Of a stretch of DNA of 64,000 nt, positions 40,791-52,100 are shown piece by piece. The notes under the pieces are model-generated. The model had not been told where the DNA came from and searched no databases. It saw only the letters and a program-made list of their open reading frames with translations. The DNA is from Sporisorium sorghi (Eukaryota > Basidiomycota > Ustilaginomycetes > Ustilaginales > Ustilaginaceae), in NCBI GenBank assembly GCA_023212695.1, contig JALCCG010000052.1, forward strand, positions 1-64,000, read 5' to 3'. Position numbers and translations under genes: made by a program. The first letter of the stretch is position 1. Each line of letters opens with the position of its first letter.

Positions 40791-43700
40791 ATGTACTCTA
40801 CACCGATCAACAACGGCGGCCCTTCCGTCTCTCCGCCTCAGCACCAGTATCATCAGCAGCAGCAACAGCAGGAGCAATACACGCAGCACGCTCAGCAGTC
40901 CCGGCAGCAGGAATCGCTCGAGGGCCAGCTGCAACATCTCCAACAGCAACAAGCACAACTCGAAGCCATGCGCATCCTTCAGCAACAACACATGCTGCCC
41001 AACATTGTCACCCCCAAGCAGGATGATCTTGCCCTCGTCCACAATCAACCTTCCGGTCCGTGGTCGAGCGAGGATTACGACTCCATGATGCGCACCATCC
41101 TCGACGCTACTCTGCCTTCGGATCATTTCACCGACCTCGAGGCACCCGCTTCGCTTGCATCCTTCTCAGCGTCATATGCTGGCTCCTTCGTCTCTGGCTC
41201 TAGCGACAGCGGCGCCAGCCCAGACGCTATCAACGATCTCGTCTACGGCGCTGCCAACTTGCCGACACCCCCTGACTCCGATGTCAGCTCCTCGGCTCGC
41301 AACTTTTCCTTCTCGCTCGTCCCCAGCAGCGGTGCAGCCATCAGCCCCGACGGAAGCCTGGACCTATCGAACACTTCCTATGCACAGTCATATTCTGGCT
41401 CGGACACCACTTCGCCTTACGCTCAGAACTTTAACCTGCAGCCTTCCTCCTCAACCTCGCCCTTCGGTCTGCAGCCTGTCCAGCTCCCACCCGCTTCACT
41501 ACCCACCAACGGACCTTCGCCATCCGCATCGGCGTCCCAGCAGTGGAACAACAACTTCCTCACCCCCAACGCGTCTGGACTTCAGCCCTCTCCCGCATCA
41601 CAAGTGACCCCTCCGCAGTCGAGTGAGGCCGCACCAGCTGCTGTGCCAGCTCCTTCTGGCAACGCAAATGGCGCTGGTCGCAAGAGACGTGCGGCAGATG
41701 CCAAGCCGGAACCAAAAAGAGCCGCCGTCGCCACCGCGCCAAAGGCAGAGCCCGCCGAAGACAATCGCAAGACAAAGAAGGCCAAGTCCACCGTCTTGTC
41801 CGCATCGTCGGTTGAGCTCAAGCCAGCCTCGTCCACCAGCGCTGCACCTATCAGCAGCATCAGCAGCAAGCTGCCTCACATGGAAGTCGGTAGCAACGCA
41901 ACCGCTCTCGCCGCCATCGAGAGGCTCAAAGCCAAGCGACTCCAAGAATCGCAGGCCGCTGCACAGGCTGCCCGCGAAGCACAGGCTGCCCAAGCCACGT
42001 CACAGTCATCCGCCTCGCCAACGTCCAACGACAAAGCACAGCTAGACCCCGCCACTCGTCAGCAGAAAAAGGTCGCCCACAACGCCATCGAGAGGAGGTA
42101 TCGCAACAACATCAACGACCGCATCGCCGCCCTTCGTCGTGCCGTCCCTGCTCTGCGTGAGATTCGACCTCGCAAGACGCCGTCCGGTCGCAGGAGTCGA
42201 AAAGCACAGCAGGAAGAGGACCTCGTCGATGGTGTTCCTGCCGCCACCAAGCTCAACAAGGCCACCATCCTCGGTAAAGCCACCGACTACATCAAATACC
42301 TAAAGTCGCGCGAGTTGCGCTTGACAAGCGAAGTGGCCGGTCTTCGTGAACTCGTCCGCAGTCTCGAGGGTGGTGAGGAGCTCCTTGAGCTCTGGGAGGC
42401 CGAGATGGACAAGGTGGTCGCCGAGCAAGAAGCCCTCGCCGCTGCAGCAGCTGCCAAGGAGGAGGAGGAGGAGGCAGAACAAGCTGCTGGCAATGTCGAG
42501 GCTGACGACGACGACGATGACGATGAAGAGGCTGAAGACGATAATTATGAAGCTGATACTGGTGAGAGCTCCTACGCCAGCGCTTCATCCTCGTCCCCTC
42601 CATCTGCACGAAGCCGCACCGGATATAAAGCTGGTCGAGGTCGTCGTTCGGGCATCAGTGGTGCTCTTTCCTCTGTTGCCTCGTCTCGATACATGCTCGC
42701 CACCTTTTTGGGCATCAGCTTCATTGGCTCCGGCACCGAGTTTGCTCTCGATGCGACTGCATCCGATGCAAGCCAAGTCGTTGCTCGCCCTACCACTGGC
42801 AAGGTCATGGTGGGCGCCGGCCGTCAGTTGCTCAAGCGTTCCGCTACCTACATGGCGCCTGCCACTTTCCTTGCCCAGGACTCGCATGTCTTTGACGACG
42901 TTCCCACGCACGCACTCGCTTTTGAAGTGCTGCGTATCGTCTCATTTGCTGTCTGCTTCCTCTTCCTCGTCTGGCCGCTCTTTTCGCGTCTCTTTGCGTC
43001 CCGCTCGCCCTCGACGCCTTCGGCCGAACGTATCAGCGAGGCGGACGAAGAGCAAGACGAGACTCCGAGAAGCCACACTCACAAGCTGCGTCGTGCGTTG
43101 GCCAAGGGTGAGATTGACGTTGCTGCCTACGACAAGGCTGTGCGTGCTCGTGTAGCTGCTCCCACGTCTGCAGTCTTCGCTGTACCCTCGGTGGCTTTGG
43201 CTGCAACGCGTCTTGCACTCAGCCGCACGTCGCGCGTCCACAGGATTCTACCCGCTCAGAGCATCTCTGACGAGGCTGCAGCAGCTCTCGCTCGCCTCCT
43301 TGAAGTCGAGACGCTGTGCGAAGGCAAGTCGCAGACATCGTGGATGCTCCGACTTCACACCGCACTTCGCCTCGCGAACAGCAAGCACGTGCGTGCTGGT
43401 GGAAGTATCATGGCCACACGCGATCCTGTCGTATCCACGCCCCGTCTCAAAGCTACCTTGGCGCTGTCTCTTGCTCGTCTTGGTGAAGGTGTCGACGCCG
43501 TTCAGGACCTCGCCGATCAACTTTGGACGGATGCACGATCGAGTCTGCGTGACTCGGCCTCTGGCAAGGCTTCGTCGAGCAGCGAGGCCGACACCACCAC
43601 CACATCGCCGTCTGCATCTGACAAGGACGAGAGCCTCATCAAGTCGCAAGACGCCTCTTGGCTCTCTTGTGTGCTCTCGCTCGACCTCGACACTGCCTTG

Positions 43701-44555
43701 GATTTGTTGGCATCTGCATCCTCCTCCGCCGATTCGCGCAACTGCGACTTTTCCGCCGTGCTCGCCATCGCCGACGCCTACTACGCAGCGCGTCTCACAG
43801 CTGTGTGGAACCGCCTGTTGGCCAGTCTGGTCCATGCTTCGTGTCCCTCTTCGTCCGAAGCTGACCCGCACTCGCTCGTCAGGGAGTTTGTCTCGCTGCA
43901 GGCCAAGCAGAGGCTGGATTTGGACGTTGTTCGAGATGCTGATAAGCGAAAGGAGCTGCATGTAGAGGTCACGTCGCTGGCGCGTACTGCTCCGCCGACG
44001 GCGCGCGCGTGGCAGATGGCGCAGGTGACGCTGGCTACGTGGTCGGTTGTGCTTGGCAACGTTGCCTTGGCGCGACACGTTGCGTCGATTCTGCGCGAGC
44101 ACCCGCTTGCCGTCGAGGGCAACGTCAAGCTCGCCAGCGTCGCTACGCTGCACTCGTTTGTCGTTGTCGAAGGCGATTCGCTGGATTCGTCCTCGGCTGC
44201 TTCTCATGACGAGCTGGACGCTAAAGCCATTGTGTTTCTGGGCTGGCTGCGCTTCCTGCGCACCTACGCCAACGCTCGCACGGACGTCAAGACCCTGCAC
44301 GCTGCCACGCTGCACGTCAGGAAGCTTGTTGCTGCTGTCACTGCGCCTGTCACAGTGGTTGCGTCGCACAGCGAGGAGGACGATGCTAGCAGCAGCGAGG
44401 AAGAGGTGGAGGCTAGTCTTGACCGTGTCACAGACCTGTGCACTGCGCTGGGCCGTAGGATCAACCGCCTGGGTCTTTCGGCTGACGAGTCGGCGGCGGC
44501 GAAGCTGCTGGTTGACGCTGCTGAGGACGATAGGGATTCCGGGATCGAGGTGTGA
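40791..44555 (+). CDS. SRE1: SREBP-type bHLH membrane transcription factor
   Basis: Single-exon protein of 1254 aa. The N-terminus is Gln-rich, then Ser/Pro-rich. The bHLH domain is at about residues 423-510: VAHNAIERRYRNNINDRI has the tyrosine special to SREBPs in place of the usual arginine, and TKLNKATILGKATDYIKYL forms helix 2. A leucine-rich coil and an acidic stretch follow. Two hydrophobic segments, near residue 633 (YMLATFLGISFIGSG) and near 712 (VLRIVSFAVCFLFLVWPLF), flank a short loop, as in SREBPs anchored hairpin-like in the ER. The C-terminal 500 residues resemble the regulatory domain that binds Scp. Known role: control of sterol synthesis, and in fungi of low-oxygen growth, after proteolytic release of the N-terminal part. 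A C-terminal domain is present, so it is not the short form. Confidence 0.92.
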   Translation: MYSTPINNGGPSVSPPQHQYHQQQQQQEQYTQHAQQSRQQESLEGQLQHLQQQQAQLEAMRILQQQHMLPNIVTPKQDDLALVHNQPSGPWSSEDYDSMMRTILDATLPSDHFTDLEAPASLASFSASYAGSFVSGSSDSGASPDAINDLVYGAANLPTPPDSDVSSSARNFSFSLVPSSGAAISPDGSLDLSNTSYAQSYSGSDTTSPYAQNFNLQPSSSTSPFGLQPVQLPPASLPTNGPSPSASASQQWNNNFLTPNASGLQPSPASQVTPPQSSEAAPAAVPAPSGNANGAGRKRRAADAKPEPKRAAVATAPKAEPAEDNRKTKKAKSTVLSASSVELKPASSTSAAPISSISSKLPHMEVGSNATALAAIERLKAKRLQESQAAAQAAREAQAAQATSQSSASPTSNDKAQLDPATRQQKKVAHNAIERRYRNNINDRIAALRRAVPALREIRPRKTPSGRRSRKAQQEEDLVDGVPAATKLNKATILGKATDYIKYLKSRELRLTSEVAGLRELVRSLEGGEELLELWEAEMDKVVAEQEALAAAAAAKEEEEEAEQAAGNVEADDDDDDDEEAEDDNYEADTGESSYASASSSSPPSARSRTGYKAGRGRRSGISGALSSVASSRYMLATFLGISFIGSGTEFALDATASDASQVVARPTTGKVMVGAGRQLLKRSATYMAPATFLAQDSHVFDDVPTHALAFEVLRIVSFAVCFLFLVWPLFSRLFASRSPSTPSAERISEADEEQDETPRSHTHKLRRALAKGEIDVAAYDKAVRARVAAPTSAVFAVPSVALAATRLALSRTSRVHRILPAQSISDEAAAALARLLEVETLCEGKSQTSWMLRLHTALRLANSKHVRAGGSIMATRDPVVSTPRLKATLALSLARLGEGVDAVQDLADQLWTDARSSLRDSASGKASSSSEADTTTTSPSASDKDESLIKSQDASWLSCVLSLDLDTALDLLASASSSADSRNCDFSAVLAIADAYYAARLTAVWNRLLASLVHASCPSSSEADPHSLVREFVSLQAKQRLDLDVVRDADKRKELHVEVTSLARTAPPTARAWQMAQVTLATWSVVLGNVALARHVASILREHPLAVEGNVKLASVATLHSFVVVEGDSLDSSSAASHDELDAKAIVFLGWLRFLRTYANARTDVKTLHAATLHVRKLVAAVTAPVTVVASHSEEDDASSSEEEVEASLDRVTDLCTALGRRINRLGLSADESAAAKLLVDAAEDDRDSGIEV

Positions 44556-45317
44556 GCCCGCAGCGCTGTTTTGAGACTCTTTCATGTTACTCTCTCTAGG
44601 ATCTCACTTTCATTTAGGACCCCCGTAGCTCGTTTAATCAATCACAGGACTGCTTTTGATTTCTTCGCTCGCCCTCGTGGGACTGCTTTCCGTCCGCGCT
44701 CAACTGGTTGTGTTGCTGTGCAACCTCGTCGTGCTTGCTCTTCCGTCCATGCTGATGTCGTTGTGACTGCTTGCCTTTCTTGCCACCTCATCGTGACAGC
44801 TCTTGCGTCCATGCTCATTTCGTTGTGATTGCTTTTCGCATTCGTGCACTCTCATCGTGACTGATCCTGCGTTCGTTCTCATCTCGTCTTGCTTGCTCGT
44901 CCATTCACTCGTTGCCATCGTTGCCATCGTGACCATCGTGAGCGCTCGAATCGACCAAGGCTCTGGACAACAATCTCGTTTCTGTGTGCGTGTGCGCGTG
45001 TGCATGTGCGTGCGAGAGTCTAATGAAAACCGTCTAAGATTGAACGAAAGATGCTTGTGGTGGAACAGTGAGATGAAGACGAACATACGAACGAATGAGC
45101 CAAATGAGTGTGATAGAGAGTGTGAGTGAGATGGGAGACAGGGGTTCCATCTGTAGTAAACGAGTGAGCGAGTGAGCGTACGGGTCCCGAGCGAGAGTGA
45201 AAGCGGGAATGAGCAAGTGTCCGTAGCATCCGGCTCAGACCCAACTGCCTCAGCAGAGTGGAGAGAATGATGATGAGCCTGTTCGAGCGGGTACACCTCC
45301 CCCAACCTCCCCTCCCT
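44556..45317. other. Convergent intergenic region with imperfect repeats
   Basis: About 760 bases between two convergent stops. From about 44745 to 44950 it has imperfect tandem units around the motifs CGTCCATGCT and CATCGTGACT; a GTGTGCGTGTG patch is near 44985. No coding frame is convincing. Confidence 0.5.
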
Positions 45318-47258
45318 CTACAGCGCACCATCCAACACAGCGCGCACATCATCCACCTCCGCCAGATCCGCCAAAAACGGACACAGGTCCGTCAGCTCCG
45401 TATCATGCGGATCGTTAAACCAACTACTAATCGGCACCGCGTTGTTCGGATGGAAAATATAGCTCGCGGGCGAGTTGTCGATGATAATCGTATCGCCAAT
45501 CTCCCTGCCCAACTGGCTCAAATCCTTGACATAGTTGCCCTTGTGATTATAACAGCTCTCCCTAAACAACCTGTGGCGGACAGCGTGGTGGATATCGAGC
45601 ATGTCCAGCACCGGATCGGCGTACTTGGACAGCGAGGCGGTGAACACGACCACTTCGTAGATCAGGCCCATCTGGCGCATAAACTCGTCGACTCCGGGAC
45701 GTTTGATGACGTATACGTTGTGCACCGTGCCGTCGATTTCGACGGGGACGATAAAGTCGGCGTTCTGGATCATCTTGAACGACGAGTGGACCAGAGTCTC
45801 GTCAAGGTCGAGCACGAGACACTTGCGGCCCGAATCCAGCGAGCCGATCCCAGGGAGCAGGGGGCACGGGTTCCCGAATTCGTCGAGGGGGATACCGATG
45901 CCGCCTTGCAGGATGAGCCGCTGCTCCTCGGTCTGGTCGTCAGTCAGGTAGCCGTCTTCGTCCTCCAGGTCCATATCGTCTTCATCGTCGTCGTCATCAT
46001 CGTCATCGTTCTCATCGTCTTCATCGTCATCGTCGGAGAGGGACGTCCGATGCCCGCCTCCATTCACACTCGACGCACGCGACTTGCGCACCTCATCCGC
46101 CGCTGTCACGAAAGACGCTCCCGGAGGCACCACGGCGCCAGACATGACGTCGCCCGTCTCGGCGCGCGGTAGCTTGGTGCCCCCGCCCGGCGTCGTTGGG
46201 TAGTCGGCACTTCCAGCAGCAGCAGCGGACGCGTCCTTCGACGCAGGTGTGCGGGGTGGCACAGCCACCGTTGTTGCAGCTGCAGCGTTGTTGCGCGCCG
46301 GCACGCTGGCAGCAGTGACGTTGGAGCGGCCCTTCTCGCGCATCTCCTCGTGCCGCACTGCACTAGAGGTGGCGGAGGAGCACGTGAGGAACGCCACCAG
46401 TCGTTGGCCGAAGCTCGGCTTGCTGGGTTTTGACGCCTTCGTCGCCGTTGTCGCTGCGGGTCTTGACGCCGACGCGGGCTGCTTGGCTGCGCCTGCCCTC
46501 GCAGCAGCACCGGATGACGCAGGTGCAGCAGCAGCCGGCGACTGCGCTGTTGACTTTGTCGCAGCAGCCCCGGTCGCAGACACGGGTGCAGCTCCAGCCG
46601 GTGCTACTGCTGCTGCTTGACCCGAATGCTTGCGCGGAGGCACGTCGATCAGGCCGTCCTTCTCCACCGTCCCCTCGCTGCTCTCGGTCGCCGTGGGCAG
46701 ATTCGACTTGTCCGAGCTTCGGCCGCCCAATGCCGCCTCGTCGTCCTCTTGCGCCGCCGCCGCTGCAGGAAGAATCGTGCTGTGCGTCAGCGTGTTGCCT
46801 GCTGTTGAGCCACCAATCAAGGTGGATGACGCTTGCTGTTCGTGATGCGCATCCTCAGCGTCGTCTTGTGCACCTGCTGATGGTGCTGCTGCTGAACCGG
46901 AGGCAGCAAGGACCGACGCAGGGATGGCCGGCGCTGCTGCTGACGCGCTGCTCGAGTTAGCCCGTGCCTGCTCCTGCGCAGCTTGCGAGCCGAGCCGTGC
47001 TGCCGCAGCCACAGCTTCGTCCTGCGACCGCAACTGCGCCGCTTCTTCGGCTTGTGCGCTGCTGCTCGCTGCTGCTGCGGCGGCGCTGTTCTTCTTCTTC
47101 TTCTTCTTGCGTGCCGGATCGCCCTTTTTCGGGACAGCCTGTGTGGGACGCGCCGCTCGAGCGACGACAGGCACTTGGCCCGGTTGCACCTGTGTGATGA
47201 TGGACGCCAATGCCGATGACTCGGATGGATCCGGGACGCTGGTGATGGGTGAACTCAT
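45318..47258 (-). CDS. FCP1/SCP-like phosphatase (Psr1/NLI-interacting-factor type)
   Basis: Single exon, 646 aa, starting at [15 protein letters not shown]; the 36 open codons further up lack support. The first 470 residues are low-complexity: a Lys run (RKKKKKKN), many Ala/Gln stretches, then Ser and an acidic block ([12 protein letters not shown]). The catalytic domain is the last 175 residues. It has the DxDxT nucleophile motif in [16 protein letters not shown] near residue 480, then [34 protein letters not shown] and [18 protein letters not shown], and ends [12 protein letters not shown]. It closely resembles yeast Psr1/Psr2, which act at the plasma membrane in sodium and general stress responses. 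The N-terminus lacks an obvious lipidation site, so location is uncertain. The gene is convergent with SRE1. Confidence 0.92.
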   Translation of the reverse strand: MSSPITSVPDPSESSALASIITQVQPGQVPVVARAARPTQAVPKKGDPARKKKKKKNSAAAAAASSSAQAEEAAQLRSQDEAVAAAARLGSQAAQEQARANSSSASAAAPAIPASVLAASGSAAAPSAGAQDDAEDAHHEQQASSTLIGGSTAGNTLTHSTILPAAAAAQEDDEAALGGRSSDKSNLPTATESSEGTVEKDGLIDVPPRKHSGQAAAVAPAGAAPVSATGAAATKSTAQSPAAAAPASSGAAARAGAAKQPASASRPAATTATKASKPSKPSFGQRLVAFLTCSSATSSAVRHEEMREKGRSNVTAASVPARNNAAAATTVAVPPRTPASKDASAAAAGSADYPTTPGGGTKLPRAETGDVMSGAVVPPGASFVTAADEVRKSRASSVNGGGHRTSLSDDDDEDDENDDDDDDDDEDDMDLEDEDGYLTDDQTEEQRLILQGGIGIPLDEFGNPCPLLPGIGSLDSGRKCLVLDLDETLVHSSFKMIQNADFIVPVEIDGTVHNVYVIKRPGVDEFMRQMGLIYEVVVFTASLSKYADPVLDMLDIHHAVRHRLFRESCYNHKGNYVKDLSQLGREIGDTIIIDNSPASYIFHPNNAVPISSWFNDPHDTELTDLCPFLADLAEVDDVRAVLDGAL

Positions 47259-49130
47259 GCTGATGGGAGGTGGGGTGGATTCCGGTCGAGTTTTACGTGA
47301 AGATGGGTGGACTCCGAAGCCAAAATGATGCGGTCGTGACGATGCTGAAAGGGACGAAGTGTGCACTTGACGAAGATGGATGCGATTTGGTCGATAAGGC
47401 TGAGAGTGAGCGACGGCGAAACGTGCCCCTGGGTATTATGCTGTGAGATCCGGATGGACGAGCCGACGTCTTGTGATGCGCTTCAGTCTACACGGCAAGG
47501 GAAAGCGGATGCAGGATGAGGTTGCGAATGCTTAGTGTCGTTCTATATCAGAACACTGCTTGTCGAAGCTTCCGAAGCTTTGAGCGTACGTCGACGCTGC
47601 TGGGAGTGATGGATGTCGTGATCGGATCGAGACGCTGTGAGCGAGATGCTGTCGTTCAGGTATCCAAGGTGTGCTCCAAGAAAAGTTCGCCCTGAGGGTG
47701 TGGTATGCAGGATCGTTCCGGTGGATGCAACGATGCTAGGTGTCCTTTGTAAAAGAATGCGGGATAGAAAGCCTCTGTGTTGTGTGTGTTTTGAAAACGA
47801 ATGACAGTGTCAAGACCTGTGTGTAAAGGTGCTGTTGTTAGTGTTCGAGTGCCGTCGTCGATGCGAAGTAGGTTGGATGAAAGATTAAAGAAAGCGAAAT
47901 GAGAGATGAGATGGGGTTGCGATGGCGACAACGACAACGACGACGAGCGAAAGGCCAGGTCACGAGAAATGGGCGAAAGCGGCGGTTGGGGGGGGGAGCG
48001 ACAAAATGGAAATTGAGGATTGACTGCTTAGGGGCACGGCAGCGAGAGAGAGAGAGCGCGCGACACACAACCACCGCACAGAGAGAAAGAGTGCGTGCAT
48101 GCTGCTGCAACTTGGAAACTCCAACTCTCGCTCCCTCTCTGCCAAGCGAGGCTCAGACGATGCGACATGTGCCTGCCTCTTGGTCAGAGAGAGGGGAGGA
48201 GATTTTTTGAAATTTCGCGTCCAGCGGCACAGCACAACTCAGTGCAGCACGAAGCGAATGACCCACTGGTCGCGCCCGCGCCTTGGGAGAGACTTCACCA
48301 AAACACGACCTCTCTCTGCTCACAACTGGACACGAGGTGTTCGCCCGTCTTTCTTGGAGCTTGTCCGTCTCTAGAAGCGATCTACACTGCGAACAGCGTT
48401 GGGCCTCTGGCAGACACCGAAATGAGCGTGCTCCAGTTTGCTGTGCCAGAAGCTCATCCCACTTCGCTCAAATTCGCAATTGACCACGATCACGACCAGC
48501 CAACGGCGACCCTCGCCGCCTCGTGCTGCTCTGTGGCACAAGGCATCCTGGCCTCGTACATGTTGCCAAGGGACAACACCTCTCACTCGCAAGACGTCGG
48601 GAGATCGAGTGCGCCCGCCTGTCTCCGTCCTCCGTTCCTTGTCCGTCTCTGCTCGTCCAACCCAGACTGCGCGCGTTGTCACGCCTTCCCACCAGAGAAG
48701 CAAAAATGCTTCCACCAAGAGCCTTTTTTTTTTTCGCAATCAATCTGTTTTTGTCGGCTGACCGGTGTTCCGCCTCGCGCCTCGCTCTCCTTGCGCCCAC
48801 AAACAATTCCCCAATTTAAAATTTAAAAATATCGGGAACAGCACGTTTTGCCTGCGCGAGATCAGCGCTGTGCAGCTGGCACCTGCATGAAACACGAACG
48901 AAATTTCACTCGCAGCAGACGCCGCGATCCAGCGAAACGCAAAGGGAAAAAATGGAGGCTCTTGCCGAGTCAATTCAGCAGCAACGTCGATCACACCGGG
49001 CGGGCAGCGTCTCATCTCCATGCTCAACGCCATGCACACCCATCCCTGTAAGGACATAGACGATGCGATTGCTGAAGGAAAAGAATGGACAAATGCTATT
49101 TCTAACGTGAAAAAGAATGCGCGGTGGTCA
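47259..49130. other. Long intergenic region before the Tcp11-family gene
   Basis: About 1.9 kb between the phosphatase start and the Tcp11-family stop. The first part should be the phosphatase promoter. There is an AAGCTTCCGAAGCTT near-palindrome at about 47566-47580, a GGGGGGGG run near 47990, and GAGAGAGAGA runs near 48044 and 48072. Open frames here, up to 243 codons, overlap each other on both strands and show no domain. Confidence 0.5.
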
Positions 49131-52100
49131 TCACTGGGCGCCGCCTCCAGTCGTGTGGCGGCCCGACTCGATGCCTTCGTAAAGATTGCGGAATACGCGC
49201 AGGTGGAAGGTGGCCACCTTGGCGATGCGGTCCGACAGCAGACGGATCTCGGCTGCGAAAGGTTCGAGGCCAGCGCGCGACATGGCCGTGTCCCAGGGCG
49301 AAGCTGTGCTGCCAGACGAAGAAGCAGAAGCAGAAGCAGCAGCTGCTGCTGCAGCAGGAGCAATCGCAGTCGGCGTCGATGCGGCTGCTGCTGCTGGTGG
49401 GTCGGCGCCACCACCATCGCTTCTGAGTCTCTTGGATGGCGTCGCGTCCCCAACTTTGGCATCTTGCGACTCGGCAGGCACAGCGCGCTTCTGACCGGGC
49501 CGGCCGAGCTCGGTGGCCGCAGCGGTTGGAGGCGCAACCGACGTCGACGGCTGCAACCCATTGCGCACCTTGTCGCCAAGCATGCCCAGCACAACGTCGT
49601 GCAGACGCCTCTGACAGATCTTGTGCAGAGCCGATCCACTGCGCAGATTCGTATCCATCCACGAGTTGAGCAGCTTCTGCGTCGCAGCCGACGGCGCCGC
49701 CATCTTGACCGTGCTCGGCTCCGCTGAACCAGAGCGAGCCGCCGTCTGCACTGCCGCAGCGCGCGCCGCCACCTGCAGCAGCACGTTCTGCATCGCGCGA
49801 CGCCAGCGCGGATGGTCCAGCTTTGCAAAGCCGCCTGCACTGCCTGCAAACAGCTTGCCGTCTGCGCCGGTAGCACGGCGCGTCGGGCTGGTTCCGCCGC
49901 TAGCAGCCGTTGGCGTCGGTGGCAGCGCACCCGAGCTCGACAGGCACAGGTTGGCATCGTTGACCAGACACCAAATCTCGCCCTTGATGCCCTTGAGCTG
50001 GCTCTGCACGACGCTGCCCACAGAGGCAGGCAAGGCTCCACCGCCGTCCAAAGGCATGGAACACAGCTGTCGGAACAGCAGCACCAGCATGTAGACGATG
50101 GTGAGATCCGAAACATCATTGTGGAACGTCATCATACGGTATGCGTCGAACTGGAATGTCTCGGGGTAGTACGACGCAAACGTGTTGTTCAACGACGACG
50201 ACGACGGAGAGCCGAGCGGCGTGGCGACGGGCGACACCAAAGGCAACGAGCCCGGCACGTCGAAGATGAGCTGCAGCATGCCCTGGTTGAACGCCTTCAC
50301 CACAGCCTCGCTGCGGGGAGCGCTGTTGCCGCTTTCCTCCAGCGAGCCCAGCAGACGCTGAATCCAGGCCGTCGTCCTTTCGAGCGACATCTTGCCCTGC
50401 TCGATCTGCTCCTTGAACCAACGGATTTCGAAGTCCACCGCCGTCTCCACCAAGAACGGGCGCGCTGATCGAAGCTGGTGGTTGGCGATGTCGAGCTTCA
50501 TGAGCTCAAGGATCTCGAAGCAGAGTCGCAGACCCTTGCCGATGTTGCGGTCGACGCAGACCACGTCAACCATCCGCTCAATCGCCTCGTCGCGCATGGG
50601 CGCGCAGTGAAGCTTGAGAATGGAGCCCATAAAGGTGATGAGCGCAGGCACGTCGAGCACACCGTGCTGCAACTGCTGGGAGATGAGGTGAGGATCCAGC
50701 GTCTGAGCGATGAGCTGATGATGCGTGGTCGTCCAAGACGTCGCAGAGCTTGCTGGGACTGCCGCCTTTTTACGACCAGACGAGGCGGCCTCGTCCGAAG
50801 CAGTGGCCTCGTCACCCGCGTCTTCCTGTGCCGTAGCTGCCGTCGCTGCCTCTTCTGTCTCGGCAACCACGGTATCGGCAGGATAGTTGGAAGGCAAGAT
50901 GGAGAGACAGATGGTGCGAAGCTCCTGCACCAACAGAGGGATGCGCGAAGGGATGCGTGACTGGTTCAAGGATGCTGCAGCGTCCTGCGTTCCAGTAGCG
51001 CCGCTCTTGCGCAAGCGATGCTTGGCCTTGCAAGTGCAGGGCAAGAGCTGTCCGTGAGAGAAGGCGGTGCAAGTGCAACCCGTTTCGATCTCACGGACCA
51101 CGGCAGTCCAGTACCTCTCTCCCGCCTCGCGCTTGCGGCGCCCGCGCTCTCCATCAAAGTTGGGGCGGAACTGGACGTTGGGATCAAATACGACGTCATG
51201 GCGCAGCTGCGGGTTCTTGAGGATCTCAAAGAGGTCGAGCTCGCGCAGAGTGTGACGGGTGATGGGGGGATGCAAGGTAGGAGTGAAGGTGGATCGAGAG
51301 CGCGAGCTGCTGGAGGCAACAGGGTAGTGAGCGACATTGAACGCGAATCCTTTCGACGACCTCGTGTTGGATGCCTTTGCATGGGCTCCTTCACGGCCTT
51401 GGCGAGCGTGCGACGAGACGTAGCTCGCCCAATGGCTGGGAAGGATGAGGCGGTGATGCGACGGTGCGGACAAGTCCAGGGTCGCCTTGGCGCGCAGATT
51501 GGGTACACTCTGGGCACGCACGAGGCGGGGCATCCTGCGCGACAAGGGCGTTTGCTGCTTGCGAGGCGGAGCCATGGAGGGGAGCGCTGCCACCTTTTCG
51601 ACGCGGCTGCTGCGGACCGACGATCTTGCCTCTGAGCTGGCAGCCGAATCGGCGACATTGCGAGTGCGGCTAGATGTCAAAGCACCGGTAGCACTCGACA
51701 TGATAGAAGCCTTGGAGTGAGACACGATGTGCTTGAGCGCAGTCTTGGACGACACGTTCGGCACGCCGCTGTTTGCTTCAACCAGCTTGGATGGTTCGGT
51801 TGGGGCAGCGCGGGCGTGAGGCTGGGCTTGGCGCAAGGGAAGGCCGGCGTCGCTGAAACGTCGAGTCTCGTCGAGCACTTGTACATGCAGGCGCTGATGG
51901 TCTGCTCCGGACACCGATCCGTCTTCCACTCGTCTGCGCTTGGCCAGAGGCACAGGTTGAAAGTGGAAACCTGTTTGCGAGGCAGCTGCCTCGTGCGCAG
52001 AAGTACCTTGTACGGGCACGGCCAACGAGGTTGTAACTTGCTGGCCAAGCTCGGCGAATGGCTGCGACGATGCTTTTGACCAAGGACGTGCGGAGTCGGC

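Noticed and set aside
47562..47582. Heat-shock element in GAAGCTTCCGAAGCTTT
   Set aside because: The spacing between TTC and the next GAA is one base, not two, so it is not a proper element.
48095..48826. A 243-codon plus-strand frame upstream of the Tcp11-family gene
   Set aside because: Low-complexity, Cys/Ser-rich, with overlapping antisense frames, and no domain or promoter sign.
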